Shown: piece by piece, positions 18,260-26,557 of the stretch
How the letters are laid out: every line of letters begins with the position of its first letter
Numbering within the stretch: the first letter of the stretch is position 1
Assembly: GCA_963730395.1 (NCBI GenBank)
Contig: CAVSSK010000021.1
Coordinates: 695,019-759,018, forward strand
Length of the DNA: 64,000 nucleotides
Direction: 5' to 3'
Origin: Bog-473 sp963730395
Lineage (GTDB): Bacteria; Actinomycetota; Acidimicrobiia; Acidimicrobiales; RAAP-2
Made by a program: the position numbers and the translations under genes
The notes under the pieces: generated by a model
What the model was told of the DNA's origin: nothing
The model's input: the letters and a program-made list of their open reading frames with translations, nothing else
Databases searched by the model: none

Positions 18260-19564
18260 ATGAGCGGGACCACCCCAAGGACCTGGGCCGAGCGCGACGC
18301 CACCGTCGTGTGGCACGGCTTCACCCAGATGGCGGCGTACGTGGAGAACGCGCCCCTCGTGATCGAGCGGGCGGAGGGGCGCGAGCTGATCGATGCCGAC
18401 GGGAAGCGCTACCTCGATGCCATCTCGTCGCTGTGGGTCAACACCCTGGGCCACCGGGTTCCCGAGCTGGACGCCGCTCTCGTGGCCCAGGCGGACCGGA
18501 TCGCCCACTCGACGATGCTCGGCAACGGCAACACCGTGGTCGTCGAACTGGCCGAGGCGCTGGCCGGTGTGGTCCCGGTCGAGGACCCCCACTTCCTCTT
18601 CGCTTCGGATGGGGCGGTGGCGGTCGAGCAGGCGCTCAAGGTCGCATTCCAGTACTGGCTGAACCGTGGCATCGAGGGGCGGACCCGTTTCCTCACGCTC
18701 GGCGACGCTTACCACGGCGACACGATCGGCGCGCTCTCTCTGGGCGACGGTGGCGTGTTCAGCGCCGCCTTCGAACCGCTGTGCTTCCCAGTGATCCGGA
18801 CGCCGGGCTACGCGGATCCTGGATGGGCAGACAAGGCGTGCGCCGCCGTCGACGCCCACGCGACCGAGCTGGCTGCCGTCGTGATCGAGCCGCTCGTGCA
18901 GGGCGCTTCGGGGATGTTGTGTGCCTCCGCGTCCGCTGTGCGTCGGATCGGCGAGGCGTGCCGCCAGGCCGGGGTCCTCTTGATCTGTGACGAGGTAGCG
19001 ACGGGCTTCGGGCGCACGGGGACCCTGTTCGCGTCCGAGCAGTGCGGGCTGCGGCCCGACCTGCTGTGCCTGGGCAAGGGGATCACGGGCGGCTATCTCG
19101 CCATGTCGGCCACCGTGGCGTCGGGCGAGGTGTACGACGCGTTCCTTGGTGCCGATCTCGGCCCGGCGACGCTCTACCACGGGCATTCCTACGGCGGGAA
19201 CGCCTTGGCGGCGGCGGTGGCTCTCGAGCATCTGCGCCTCGTCGAATCCAAGAACGTGCTCGCCAACGTGCGGGCGCGCGCCGCGCAGCTGGCGTCCCTG
19301 CTCGGAGAACGGGTCGCCGGCAGGGGGGCGGTGCGCGAGATCCGCCAACGGGGCTTGATGGTGGGTATCGAGCTGGCCCCATCCAGGGCGGGCCTGCGCT
19401 GGGGACGTCGGGTCTGTGCGGCTGCGGTGTCGAGGGGTGTGCTGCTGCGTCCGCTCGGTGACGTCGTCGTCCTGATGCCGCCGCTGACGATCACCGAGGC
19501 CGAGGTGGTCCGGATGGTCGACGCTCTGGATGGGGCGCTCGATGAGGTGTGCACCCAGCCGTGA
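18260..19564 (+). CDS. bioA: Adenosylmethionine--8-amino-7-oxononanoate aminotransferase
   Basis: 434 residues. This class III PLP aminotransferase converts 7-keto-8-aminopelargonate to 7,8-diaminopelargonate, the third committed step of biotin synthesis. Seen: ISSLWVNTLGH (residues about 54-64), SDGAVAVEQALKVAFQYW, GDAYHGDTIGALSLG, the PLP aspartate in LICDEVATGFGRTGT (about 245) and the Schiff-base lysine in LCLGKGITGGYL (about 274). Length and motifs fit BioA rather than other class III enzymes. Its TGA stop overlaps the GTG start of bioF (GTGA), so translation is probably coupled. First gene of the bioA-bioF-bioD operon. Confidence 0.95.
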   Translation: MSGTTPRTWAERDATVVWHGFTQMAAYVENAPLVIERAEGRELIDADGKRYLDAISSLWVNTLGHRVPELDAALVAQADRIAHSTMLGNGNTVVVELAEALAGVVPVEDPHFLFASDGAVAVEQALKVAFQYWLNRGIEGRTRFLTLGDAYHGDTIGALSLGDGGVFSAAFEPLCFPVIRTPGYADPGWADKACAAVDAHATELAAVVIEPLVQGASGMLCASASAVRRIGEACRQAGVLLICDEVATGFGRTGTLFASEQCGLRPDLLCLGKGITGGYLAMSATVASGEVYDAFLGADLGPATLYHGHSYGGNALAAAVALEHLRLVESKNVLANVRARAAQLASLLGERVAGRGAVREIRQRGLMVGIELAPSRAGLRWGRRVCAAAVSRGVLLRPLGDVVVLMPPLTITEAEVVRMVDALDGALDEVCTQP

Positions 19565-20781
19565 CCGAGAGCCCCTGGCCCTCCCGGATCCGGGCCCAAC
19601 TCAGCCAGGTGGTCGACGACGGCCGCTGGCGTTCTCCACGAGAGTTCGATGCCCGGGGACCGACGGGGGTGCTCGAGGAGAAGAAGGTGGTGTCGTTCGC
19701 CTCGAACGACTATCTCGGACTGAGCGCGCACCCCGCGGTGGTGGCGGCGGCGCACGAGGCCCTCGAGCAGTGGGGTGCCGGATCAGGCGCGTCCCGCCTG
19801 GTGACGGGCACCCGCCCCATCCACGGCGAACTCGAGGAGGCGTTGGCGGATTGGAAGGGGACCGAGGCCGCGCTCTGCTTCCCGACCGGTTTCGCTGCCA
19901 ACCTGGGTGTGCTCACCGTTCTCGGCGGACCGGGTGTCCGCGTGCTCTCGGACGAGCTGAATCACGCCAGCATCATCGATGGGTGCCGGCTCTCTCGCTC
20001 CGCGCTCACCGTGTACCGGCACCGTGACACGGACCATCTCGAGGAGCTGCTCTCGGCGACGACGACGGCCGGGGCGAACCCGACCGGTGCCGCCACACCG
20101 ACGATCGTGGTGACCGACTCGGTGTTCTCCATGGATGGGGACGTGGCCCCCGTCGACGAGCTCGTGGATGTGAGCCGCCGGCACGGGGCACTGCTCGTCC
20201 TCGATGAGGCGCACGCCGTCCTCGGCCCCCACCTCCCTGCCGCCGGCCGGGACGGAGCCGGGGCGGGGGGCGGAGACCGGGGGGCGCAGGGGGGAACGGT
20301 CTTGCGGGTAGGGACGTTGTCCAAGACGCTGGGGTCGTTGGGCGGCTTCGTGGCCGCGTCACGTGACGTGGTCGACCTCCTCGTCAACCTGGCCCGCTCC
20401 TACATCTTCTCGACTGCGCCGACCCCGGCCGACACCGCCGCCGCCCTCTGCGCACTGACCGTCCTCCGTTCCGCCGAGGGAGATGCCCTGCGGGGCCGCC
20501 TCGCCTCCCTGATCGACCGGCTCTCGGAGGCCGGCCTCGTCCCTCCCGGACATCCGAGCCCGATCATCCCCGTCGTCCTCGGGCCCGAGCAGGCGGCGCT
20601 CGAGGCCTCGGCGTCCCTCCTCGAGCAGGGGCTGTGGGTTCCGGCCATCCGCCCGCCCACCGTCCCGGTGGGCACAAGCCGACTGCGGGTGACGCTGTCG
20701 GCGGCGCACACCGACGAGGACGTGACCCGGTTGCTCGATGCCCTGGTCATCCTTCCCCGTCCGGCGCCCGTCGCACGTTGA
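19561..20781 (+). CDS. bioF: 8-amino-7-oxononanoate synthase
   Basis: 406 residues from GTG 19561, chosen because it overlaps the bioA stop by four bases; a GTG at 19549 is the alternative. The enzyme is a PLP-dependent alpha-oxoamine synthase joining alanine and pimeloyl-thioester. Seen: FASNDYLGLSAHP, GAGSGASRLVTGTRPIHGELE, DELNHASIIDG, VLDEAHAVLG (PLP aspartate and histidine) and the Schiff-base lysine in VGTLSKTLGSLGGFVA. An extra Gly/Ala/Arg-rich insert (about residues 229-245) lies just before that strand. The TGA stop overlaps a TTG start of bioD (TTGA). Confidence 0.94.
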   Translation: MTESPWPSRIRAQLSQVVDDGRWRSPREFDARGPTGVLEEKKVVSFASNDYLGLSAHPAVVAAAHEALEQWGAGSGASRLVTGTRPIHGELEEALADWKGTEAALCFPTGFAANLGVLTVLGGPGVRVLSDELNHASIIDGCRLSRSALTVYRHRDTDHLEELLSATTTAGANPTGAATPTIVVTDSVFSMDGDVAPVDELVDVSRRHGALLVLDEAHAVLGPHLPAAGRDGAGAGGGDRGAQGGTVLRVGTLSKTLGSLGGFVAASRDVVDLLVNLARSYIFSTAPTPADTAAALCALTVLRSAEGDALRGRLASLIDRLSEAGLVPPGHPSPIIPVVLGPEQAALEASASLLEQGLWVPAIRPPTVPVGTSRLRVTLSAAHTDEDVTRLLDALVILPRPAPVAR

Positions 20782-21452
20782 CTGGCCCCTTGACCGGCCT
20801 TCGTCCCGGGCGACTGGTCGTGGTCGTCGGCACCGGTACGGATGTGGGCAAGACCTGGGTCGCCGCCCGTCTCCTGAGCGAGCTCCGGGGGGCCGGCGCC
20901 ACGGTGGCGGCACGCAAGCCGGCGCAGTCCTTCGACCCGGGTGAGGACCCGTCGGATCTTGACGCCGCCGTCCTCGGCGCCGCCAGTGGGGAGGCCCCAG
21001 AGGTGGTGTGCCCAGCTCACCGCTGGTACGAGGTGCCGATGGCGCCGCCGATGGCAGCCGAGGCGTTGGGACGTCCGCCGTTCCGGAGCGCCGATCTCGT
21101 GGGTGAGCTTGAGTGGCCGACAGATCCCGTCGACGTCGGGCTGGTCGAGACCGCCGGCGGTGTGCGCTCACCGCTGGCTGCCGACGGTGACTGCGCCTCG
21201 TTCTGCGCCGCCCTCGCCCCCGACCTCGTCGTGCTGGTGGCGGACGCGGGTCTGGGGACGATCAACGCGGTGCGCCTCACGGTGGATTCCCTTCGCGGGC
21301 TCGGCGCACCCGTTGCCGTCGTACTGAACCGCTTCGATGCTGCCGTTGACGTGCATATCCAGAACGCGCGGTGGCTCCGCTCCCGCGACGGGCTGACGGT
21401 CGTGACGCTGCCCGGCGGCGAGAATGATTTGGCGGGTCTCGCTTCGGGGTGA
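20778..21452 (+). CDS. bioD: Dethiobiotin synthetase
   Basis: 224 residues from a TTG at 20778 that overlaps the bioF stop. ATP-dependent carboxylation closes the ureido ring of dethiobiotin. The P-loop is VVVVGTGTDVGKTWVAARLL (residues about 13-32), followed by the substrate segment AARKPAQSF and the ETAGGVRSPLA motif (about 130) typical of BioD. The frame upstream of 20778 lies inside bioF and lacks BioD features. The last gene of the bio operon; the HNH/DUF222 gene begins just inside or after its end. All three genes run without gaps, implying a single transcript. Confidence 0.93.
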   Translation: MTGPLTGLRPGRLVVVVGTGTDVGKTWVAARLLSELRGAGATVAARKPAQSFDPGEDPSDLDAAVLGAASGEAPEVVCPAHRWYEVPMAPPMAAEALGRPPFRSADLVGELEWPTDPVDVGLVETAGGVRSPLAADGDCASFCAALAPDLVVLVADAGLGTINAVRLTVDSLRGLGAPVAVVLNRFDAAVDVHIQNARWLRSRDGLTVVTLPGGENDLAGLASG

Positions 21453-22989
21453 AGCCGACCGTTCACGGACGGTGACGAATCGTCCGCCGACAGGCGCCAG
21501 GGGGGACCGGTCGCTGCGGCGACGTCCGCCGTGCCGCAACTTCGGTGGCGACGCCCGTTCACTGGAGCTGGCGGCGCGGATCGTTCAGCGTTCGGCTCAG
21601 ATCTCGTCGCTGCATCGGGAGCAACTGACCGACATCGCCGAGTTCGACCGATCGGAGGCGTGGCGCGGTGACGGGTCCGTCTCGATGGTGGCGTGGGTGA
21701 CGGGGCAGTGCGGGGTCAGTACGTCGACGGCTCGGCAATGGGTTCGTTCGGCAGCCAACCTCGAGTCCCTGCCGTGTCTGGCCGAGGGTCTGGCGTCGGG
21801 GAAGTTGTCCCTGGACCTGGTCGAGCCCCTGGCGGAGGTGGCGTCGGCAGAGACCGATGCTGCGTTGCGCGAGGCGTCGGCGCACTGGAGCGTGCGCCAG
21901 GCGCGGGGGTTGGTGGCGTGGCATCGGGCCCAGAGAGAGGGGGCGGCGGAGGAGGCGGCTGATGCAGTCGAGGTGACGGGCGAGGGGGATCCCAGTGGCG
22001 ATCCCCGTGGCGAGGCCACTGGCGGGCCTACCGGCGAGCGCCCGGGGCCCAGGGGGGATTCGCTTGCTGGCTCGGCCGTCCGGGAGTTCGAACGCCGCAC
22101 TTTGCGCTTCAACGACACGCGGCGGACCGTGTGGATCGCCTTTCCGAGGGACGACTACGCGACCGCGAAGTCGGCGCTCGTGACGAGAGTCGCCGCAGAC
22201 AAGAGAGGGAGCGGCGGTTCGACTCCCGATGACCGGGATGCGTCGGACCCCCTCGGTTACGTGCCGTACGACCAGCGCCTCTACGACGCGATGATGCGTC
22301 TGTTCCGGGCGGGCGGTTCGCCGCAGGCTGGAAATCGTCCGCCGGTGCGGCCCCGGGTCGTCGTGCACGCACCGCTCGAGCTGCTCATCGGCTGCTCGTC
22401 TTCGGGCACGAGCGTGGGCAGAGGATCGGACACGGGCAGTGATGCCGGTGCCGGTGCCGGTGCCGGTGCCGGTGCCGGTGCCAGTGCCGAGGTGGCGCAG
22501 GTGGCGCAGGTGGCGCAGGTGGCGCAGGTGGCGCAGGTGGCGGAGGTCGAGGGCGTTGGCCCTATCCCCGCCGAGGTGGCGCGGCGTTTGGCGTGCGATG
22601 CCCACGTCATCCTCTCCGTCGATGCCAGGGACGGGTCCATCCTCGACCAGGGTCGGGCGCGGCGTGATCCAACGGTCGCTCAGCGGATCGAGCTCGCTCG
22701 GCGCGACAAGGGGTGCCGCTTCCCGGGATGCACCTACACCGAATTCACCGATGTCCACCACGTGCGCCACTGGATCCGGGGTGGGGCGACGAATCTCGAC
22801 AATCTGGTGACGCTGTGCGACCGGCATCACAGGGCTGTCCACGAGGTGGGGTGGACGATGAGAGGGGACGCCAACGCTGTGCTCTCCTTCACCAGCCCGC
22901 ACGGGCGCGTCATGAGGTCGGTGCCGTCACCGACCTGGCCCGGGTCATCGCCGGCCCGTGCTGCTCGAGATGGGCCACTGAGTCGATGA
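21424..22989 (+). CDS. DUF222/HNH endonuclease domain protein (13E12 type)
   Basis: 521 residues if the ATG at 21424 is used; a GTG near 21472 would avoid overlapping bioD and is a fair alternative. Residues about 50-200 form the DUF222 helical domain (VSTSTARQWVRSA, LASGKLSLDLVEPLAEVA). The C-terminus is an HNH nuclease: CRFPGCTYTEFTDVHHVRHW, then GGATNLDNLVTLCDRHHRAVHE, with zinc-type cysteines and the catalytic histidines intact. This family is expanded in actinobacteria, often multicopy; its role is unknown, with mobile-element or DNA-repair suggestions. Two low-complexity repeats inside the gene (22444-22545) encode Gly-Ala and Val-Ala-Gln tracts between the two domains. Confidence 0.85.
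   Translation: MIWRVSLRGEADRSRTVTNRPPTGARGDRSLRRRPPCRNFGGDARSLELAARIVQRSAQISSLHREQLTDIAEFDRSEAWRGDGSVSMVAWVTGQCGVSTSTARQWVRSAANLESLPCLAEGLASGKLSLDLVEPLAEVASAETDAALREASAHWSVRQARGLVAWHRAQREGAAEEAADAVEVTGEGDPSGDPRGEATGGPTGERPGPRGDSLAGSAVREFERRTLRFNDTRRTVWIAFPRDDYATAKSALVTRVAADKRGSGGSTPDDRDASDPLGYVPYDQRLYDAMMRLFRAGGSPQAGNRPPVRPRVVVHAPLELLIGCSSSGTSVGRGSDTGSDAGAGAGAGAGAGASAEVAQVAQVAQVAQVAQVAEVEGVGPIPAEVARRLACDAHVILSVDARDGSILDQGRARRDPTVAQRIELARRDKGCRFPGCTYTEFTDVHHVRHWIRGGATNLDNLVTLCDRHHRAVHEVGWTMRGDANAVLSFTSPHGRVMRSVPSPTWPGSSPARAARDGPLSR
22444..22545 (+). repeat. Two coding microsatellites in the HNH gene
   Basis: GCCGGT is repeated six times in perfect register (22444-22479, plus one variant), encoding an Ala-Gly tract. 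The 9-mer GTGGCGCAG is repeated five times perfectly (22492-22536), plus a GTGGCGGAG copy, encoding Val-Ala-Gln. Both units are multiples of three, so copy-number change would not break the frame. They form a flexible linker between DUF222 and HNH. Confidence 0.95.
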
Positions 22990-23031
22990 TCGCGGTGGAA
23001 GTTCAGATCGAAGCGAACGACCCGTCCGTCA

Positions 23032-24021
23032 CTACGTCGTCGCGCCGATCGCGTCGGTGACATCGTGCAACAGGGGCCGATGGCGGAGGTAGCGGTCGAG
23101 ATTCTCGGCGAACAAATCGGCCTGTCGACTCAGTCGACCGATGCCGCCCGCCGCGTTGTGGGGCGTGACGCGCACTGAGGGATGCGACCAAAAGGGATGG
23201 TCCGCCGGGAGTGGCTCATCCTGGAAGACGTCGAGGATCGCTGCACGAAGGTGCTTCGAATCGAGCGACTCGAGCAGAGCCTGTTCGTCGACCAAGACGC
23301 CCCTGGCTACGTTGACGAGAAGGCTGTTCGGCGGCATTCGGGCGAGGAAGTCCGCATCAACGAGGTTCGTAGTCTCCGGGGTGGCGGGAGCGGCGAGGAC
23401 CACGACATCGGCGAGCCCGAGCACCGAGTGGAGCTCCTCCGGCGTCACGGTGCGATCGGCCAGGTCGGTCGGCGAGGGGTGTCGTCGGCATCCGATCACC
23501 TGCGCACCGAACGCTCGCGCCCGCAGGGCAACCGCAGTGCCGATCCCACCGAGCCCGACGATCACCCAGGTCGTCCCTGACACCTCGCGCCAGTTGTGGA
23601 TCCGCCAGTCCCGCGTCCGAGCCGAGTCTCGCCACCTTGAGGCCTCCTGGAACTCGTCGAGGACGGCGCGCATGACGAATTCGGCGATGGGGAGGCTGTT
23701 CACATGCGCATTGGTGACCCGTACCCCATGATCCACCAGTGACTTGAAGACTCCGTCGTCGTAGCCCGCCGCCGGGGATTGGAACCATCGGAGTGTCGGG
23801 CTCTTCAGCATGGTGGAGAAGAACCTGCGCAGCGGAGCTCCCTCTCGGAAGAGGTCCGACGTCCCCCATGCGATCTCCGGATCCGACATATCCGGAGCGA
23901 CCTCAACGCCCGAGGAGAGCTTGATGCGCTCGTCGTCGTCCAGGATGAGCCACTCGACCTCTTCCCTCTGGAGCCGTGAGCTGTAGGTGTCATGGGCCAC
24001 AGCGGTCAGGAGACATCGCAC
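23032..24021 (-). CDS. D-2-hydroxyacid dehydrogenase family protein
   Basis: 329 residues from GTG 24021, the first start after the upstream membrane-protein gene ends at 24033. NAD-binding motif VIVGLGGIGTAVALRARAFG (residues about 148-167) is followed by the catalytic arginine in VNVARGVLVDEQAL, the glutamate in DVFQDEPLP and the histidine in VTPHNAAGG. Together these are the R-E-H triad of the D-isomer 2-hydroxyacid dehydrogenases, although the last motif is usually SPHxAG. The enzyme would interconvert a 2-oxo acid and a D-2-hydroxy acid; the substrate is open. It lies 11 bp downstream of the YihY-like gene on the same strand and may be coexpressed. Confidence 0.88.
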   Translation of the reverse strand: MRCLLTAVAHDTYSSRLQREEVEWLILDDDERIKLSSGVEVAPDMSDPEIAWGTSDLFREGAPLRRFFSTMLKSPTLRWFQSPAAGYDDGVFKSLVDHGVRVTNAHVNSLPIAEFVMRAVLDEFQEASRWRDSARTRDWRIHNWREVSGTTWVIVGLGGIGTAVALRARAFGAQVIGCRRHPSPTDLADRTVTPEELHSVLGLADVVVLAAPATPETTNLVDADFLARMPPNSLLVNVARGVLVDEQALLESLDSKHLRAAILDVFQDEPLPADHPFWSHPSVRVTPHNAAGGIGRLSRQADLFAENLDRYLRHRPLLHDVTDAIGATT

Positions 24022-24032
24022 GCCGGTGAAAC

Positions 24033-25067
24033 CTACTGTCCGTGCTCCTGGGCCTCCTGGGTTTCCTGATCCCCTCGCTCCCTCCCGGCGTCCTCTCGGG
24101 CGTCCTGAGCCCCAGGAGCGTCCTGAGCCTGCTGGGTCTCCGGCTGCGCCACGGCCGGGCCAGCGTTCTGGCGCTTCCACAGCGATGCGTTGGCGGCGAT
24201 GGCGGCTGTGAGCAACCGACCGGCGAAATACGTCCAGAGAAGCAGTGCCAGGGCGATCCCGATCGCGCCATAGAGGGAGGACTTCCTCGACACGACATGC
24301 GCGACGTACGTGATCGTCAGGAGGTGGAGCACCCCCACACCCAGGCCGACGATGAGTGCGCCCGGCAGCAGAGCTGACCACTCGCAATCCTCACGCGGCA
24401 GCCACCAGGATGCGAGCAACCAGGCGGCGCCCGACGTGACGATCATGAGAAGGATGGCGACGAGCCGCAGCCCGATTGATTGCGATCCCAACCAGGATGC
24501 GAGATCGGCCACCCCGAAGAGCACGGTGACTGCACCGACGAGAATCAGCGGTGCCCAGGGCGTGGGATTCCCAGAGGGTGTGACCCCCCAGATCAGTCGG
24601 TGCACGATCCAGAGCACGCGGACGAGAGAGCGAGCGGTGAAGGCCAGCGCAATGCCTCCGAACACCAGTGCGAAGAGGCGGTTCGCCAGGGAGAGGCTGC
24701 TGGTGCTGGCGACGGCACTCGCTAGGAGACCACCGATCCCGGCCGAACGTGCCGCATCCTTGGGGACCTGACCAGCGGCGCTGGATGACAGCCCGAAGCC
24801 CGTGACCATCACGAAGGCGTAGGGCACGAGGAACATGAAGAGCCGGAAGGCAACGGCCGCAGCAAGGACTCCACCCCCGGTCTGGGCATCGCGTTCGACC
24901 GCCTGCAGTGCGCTGTCAATCGACGCTGAGTCGGCCCGCCGAGCCTCGATGTCGGCCCGAGTGCGTTGTGCCCGCCTTTGCAGGCGGACCCACCGGGAGC
25001 CGTCTGCGTCGCCCTCCGGCGTCTTCGAGGCAACTGGGCCGTCCTCCGACTCGGTCTCTGCGGCCAT
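24033..25067 (-). CDS. YihY/virulence factor BrkB family membrane protein
   Basis: 344 residues from ATG 25067. A charged N-terminus with RRAQRTRADIEARRADSAS is followed by GGGVLAAAVAFRLFMFLVPYAF, the conserved start of the YihY/BrkB domain, and about six membrane segments up to LLLWTYFAGRLLTAAIAAN. The cytosolic tail is rich in Gln, Glu and Asp (AQDAPGAQDAREDAGRERG). The family was once called ribonuclease BN by mistake; its actual function is unknown. An upstream extension in the same frame lacks membrane character and is poor coding sequence. The gene precedes a 2-hydroxyacid dehydrogenase by 11 bp. Confidence 0.85.
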   Translation of the reverse strand: MAAETESEDGPVASKTPEGDADGSRWVRLQRRAQRTRADIEARRADSASIDSALQAVERDAQTGGGVLAAAVAFRLFMFLVPYAFVMVTGFGLSSSAAGQVPKDAARSAGIGGLLASAVASTSSLSLANRLFALVFGGIALAFTARSLVRVLWIVHRLIWGVTPSGNPTPWAPLILVGAVTVLFGVADLASWLGSQSIGLRLVAILLMIVTSGAAWLLASWWLPREDCEWSALLPGALIVGLGVGVLHLLTITYVAHVVSRKSSLYGAIGIALALLLWTYFAGRLLTAAIAANASLWKRQNAGPAVAQPETQQAQDAPGAQDAREDAGRERGDQETQEAQEHGQ

Positions 25068-25147
25068 GTCGCATTCTTGACCCCAATGGGGAGGGGACGG
25101 TGGACCGGCGCGGTCCTGGTGTCCCGGCACGGGCGCGGTTGCCTGTT

Positions 25148-25387
25148 TCAGACGGAGCGGAGCTCGGAATGATCCCGGCAGCGGGCCGCCCAGCCCGTGG
25201 GGATCACGGTGACGGTCATCCGTCGACCGCATTCCGGGCAGAATCGGGGCGGGTCGAGCACACGCCCGCACCCGGCGCATTCGGTGAGGAGACGGCCACA
25301 TCCGGTGCAGTGACCGGAATCAGGTCCGGAGTCCGATCCGAGGGCGGAACCGGGGTCGGGGGCGGGACCGGGACCGGATGGCGTCAC
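25148..25387 (-). CDS. bsaP: Biotin synthase auxiliary protein BsaP candidate
   Basis: 79 residues from a GTG at 25387 placed one base after the bioB stop (TGAAGTG), hence translated together with bioB. Seven cysteines lie at residues 27, 30, 37, 40, 50, 53 and 70, in CTGCGRLLTECAGCGR and the signature DPPRFCPECGRRM followed by PTGWAARC. Established knowledge: mycobacterial biotin synthases need a small partner, BsaP, encoded next to bioB, which carries an iron-sulfur cluster. Size, position and the PPRFC-CGRRM block fit that family. The N-terminal 25 residues are Pro/Gly/Ser/Asp-rich and disordered. A simple zinc ribbon is the alternative. An in-frame ATG upstream would lie within bioB and is unlikely. 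Confidence 0.78.
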   Translation of the reverse strand: MTPSGPGPAPDPGSALGSDSGPDSGHCTGCGRLLTECAGCGRVLDPPRFCPECGRRMTVTVIPTGWAARCRDHSELRSV

Positions 25388-25388
25388 T

Positions 25389-26492
25389 TCAGAAGGCGGC
25401 GGTGAGGGCGCCGATCGGCATGCGTAAGTCCTCGAGCATCTGGAGGTCCTCGTCGGCGGATCGGCCGAGCGTCGTGAGGTAATTGCCAACGATGAGCGCG
25501 TTGATACCGGCTGTCATACCGATGGCCTGCAGGTCACGCAGGGTCACCTCGCGCCCACCGGCGTAACGCAAGATGACTGAGGGGAGCGCGAGACGGAAGA
25601 GCGCTATCCAGCGGATGGCTTCCCAGGCGCCGAGGATCGGCCGGTCACCGAGTGGGGTACCCGGCCGTGGGTTGAGGAAGTTGAGCGGCACCTCGGTCGG
25701 ATCGAGCTCCTGGAGCTGCGTGAGCAACTCGACGCGCTGCGCGTCCGACTCACCCACATTGATCAGTGCGCCGCAGCACAGTTCCATTCCTTGCGCCTTC
25801 ACCAGCCGGCAGGTCTCCGCCCGCTCGTCCCAGGTGTGCGTCGACACGATGGACGGAAAGTGCGAACGCGCCGTCTCGACGTTGTGGTTGTAGCGGTGCA
25901 CGCCGCCCTCGGCGAGTCGGCGCGCCTGGTCCTCGGTGAGGATGCCGGCGCTCACGGCGACATTGAGCCCAGTCTCGTCCTGGATCATGGGGATCAGGTC
26001 GAGGATGCGCTGGATGGTGCGCTCGTCGGGTCCGCGTATGGCGAGCACGATGCAGAACTCTGAGGCACCCAGGGCGGCAGTCTCGCGGGCGGCGGCGAGC
26101 ACCTCGGTGGGATCGAGGAAGGGCGAGGCCTTAACAGGCGTGTCGAATCGGGAGGACTGCGAGCAGAAGTGGCAGTCCTCGGGACACCCGCCAGTCTTGG
26201 CCGACAGGATCCCCTCGATCTCCACCTCCGGCCCGCACCACGCGAGGCGAACCTGGTGGGCGAGCGAGGCCAGCGCCATCACCGCACCGTCGGGCAGGGC
26301 CGCCAGAGCTGCGAGCTCCTCCTCGGTGAGGAGGCGGCGCTCGTCGAGGAGGGCGTGCTCTGCCGAGGAGATGACGGCCCGCTCCGCCTCACTCAGGGCG
26401 ACTTGGGGCGGCGGCGGATTGGCAGGAGTGGTCGGGGGCGACGATGTGGCCGCTGCGGCGGTGCGGAAGGAAACGTGGCTCGTGGTGGTCAC
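25389..26492 (-). CDS. bioB: Biotin synthase
   Basis: 367 residues from GTG 26492 (VTTTSHVSFRTAAAATSS). Radical-SAM enzyme inserting sulfur into dethiobiotin. The radical-SAM cysteines are in TGGCPEDCHFCSQSSRF (CX3CX2C), followed by EFCIVLAIRGP, VHRYNHNVETARSHFP, ELCCGALINVGE and the [2Fe-2S]-ligand region VILRYAGGREVTL. The C-terminus, QAIGMTAGINALIVGNYLTTLGR, is typical. A Pro/Ala/Thr-rich N-terminal extension of about 40 residues precedes the first helix, as in some actinobacterial BioB. It is separated from bioAFD by about 4 kb and lies on the opposite strand. It is followed directly by the bsaP candidate. Confidence 0.95.
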   Translation of the reverse strand: MTTTSHVSFRTAAAATSSPPTTPANPPPPQVALSEAERAVISSAEHALLDERRLLTEEELAALAALPDGAVMALASLAHQVRLAWCGPEVEIEGILSAKTGGCPEDCHFCSQSSRFDTPVKASPFLDPTEVLAAARETAALGASEFCIVLAIRGPDERTIQRILDLIPMIQDETGLNVAVSAGILTEDQARRLAEGGVHRYNHNVETARSHFPSIVSTHTWDERAETCRLVKAQGMELCCGALINVGESDAQRVELLTQLQELDPTEVPLNFLNPRPGTPLGDRPILGAWEAIRWIALFRLALPSVILRYAGGREVTLRDLQAIGMTAGINALIVGNYLTTLGRSADEDLQMLEDLRMPIGALTAAF

Positions 26493-26557
26493 GGCGCCCA
26501 CGGTAGTGGCAGGGTGGGGGACCCCGGTAGCTGGCCGGAGGGCAGGGAGGAGCGGCG

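Noticed and set aside
22492..22545. Tandem 9-bp repeats considered as a CRISPR or origin iteron array
   Set aside because: The units are contiguous without spacers and fully in frame within an HNH gene, so they are a coding microsatellite.
21559..22902. A long minus-strand frame opposite the HNH gene containing Gly-Thr and His-Leu-Arg repeats
   Set aside because: It is the antisense reading of the microsatellites; the sense strand carries intact DUF222 and HNH motifs.
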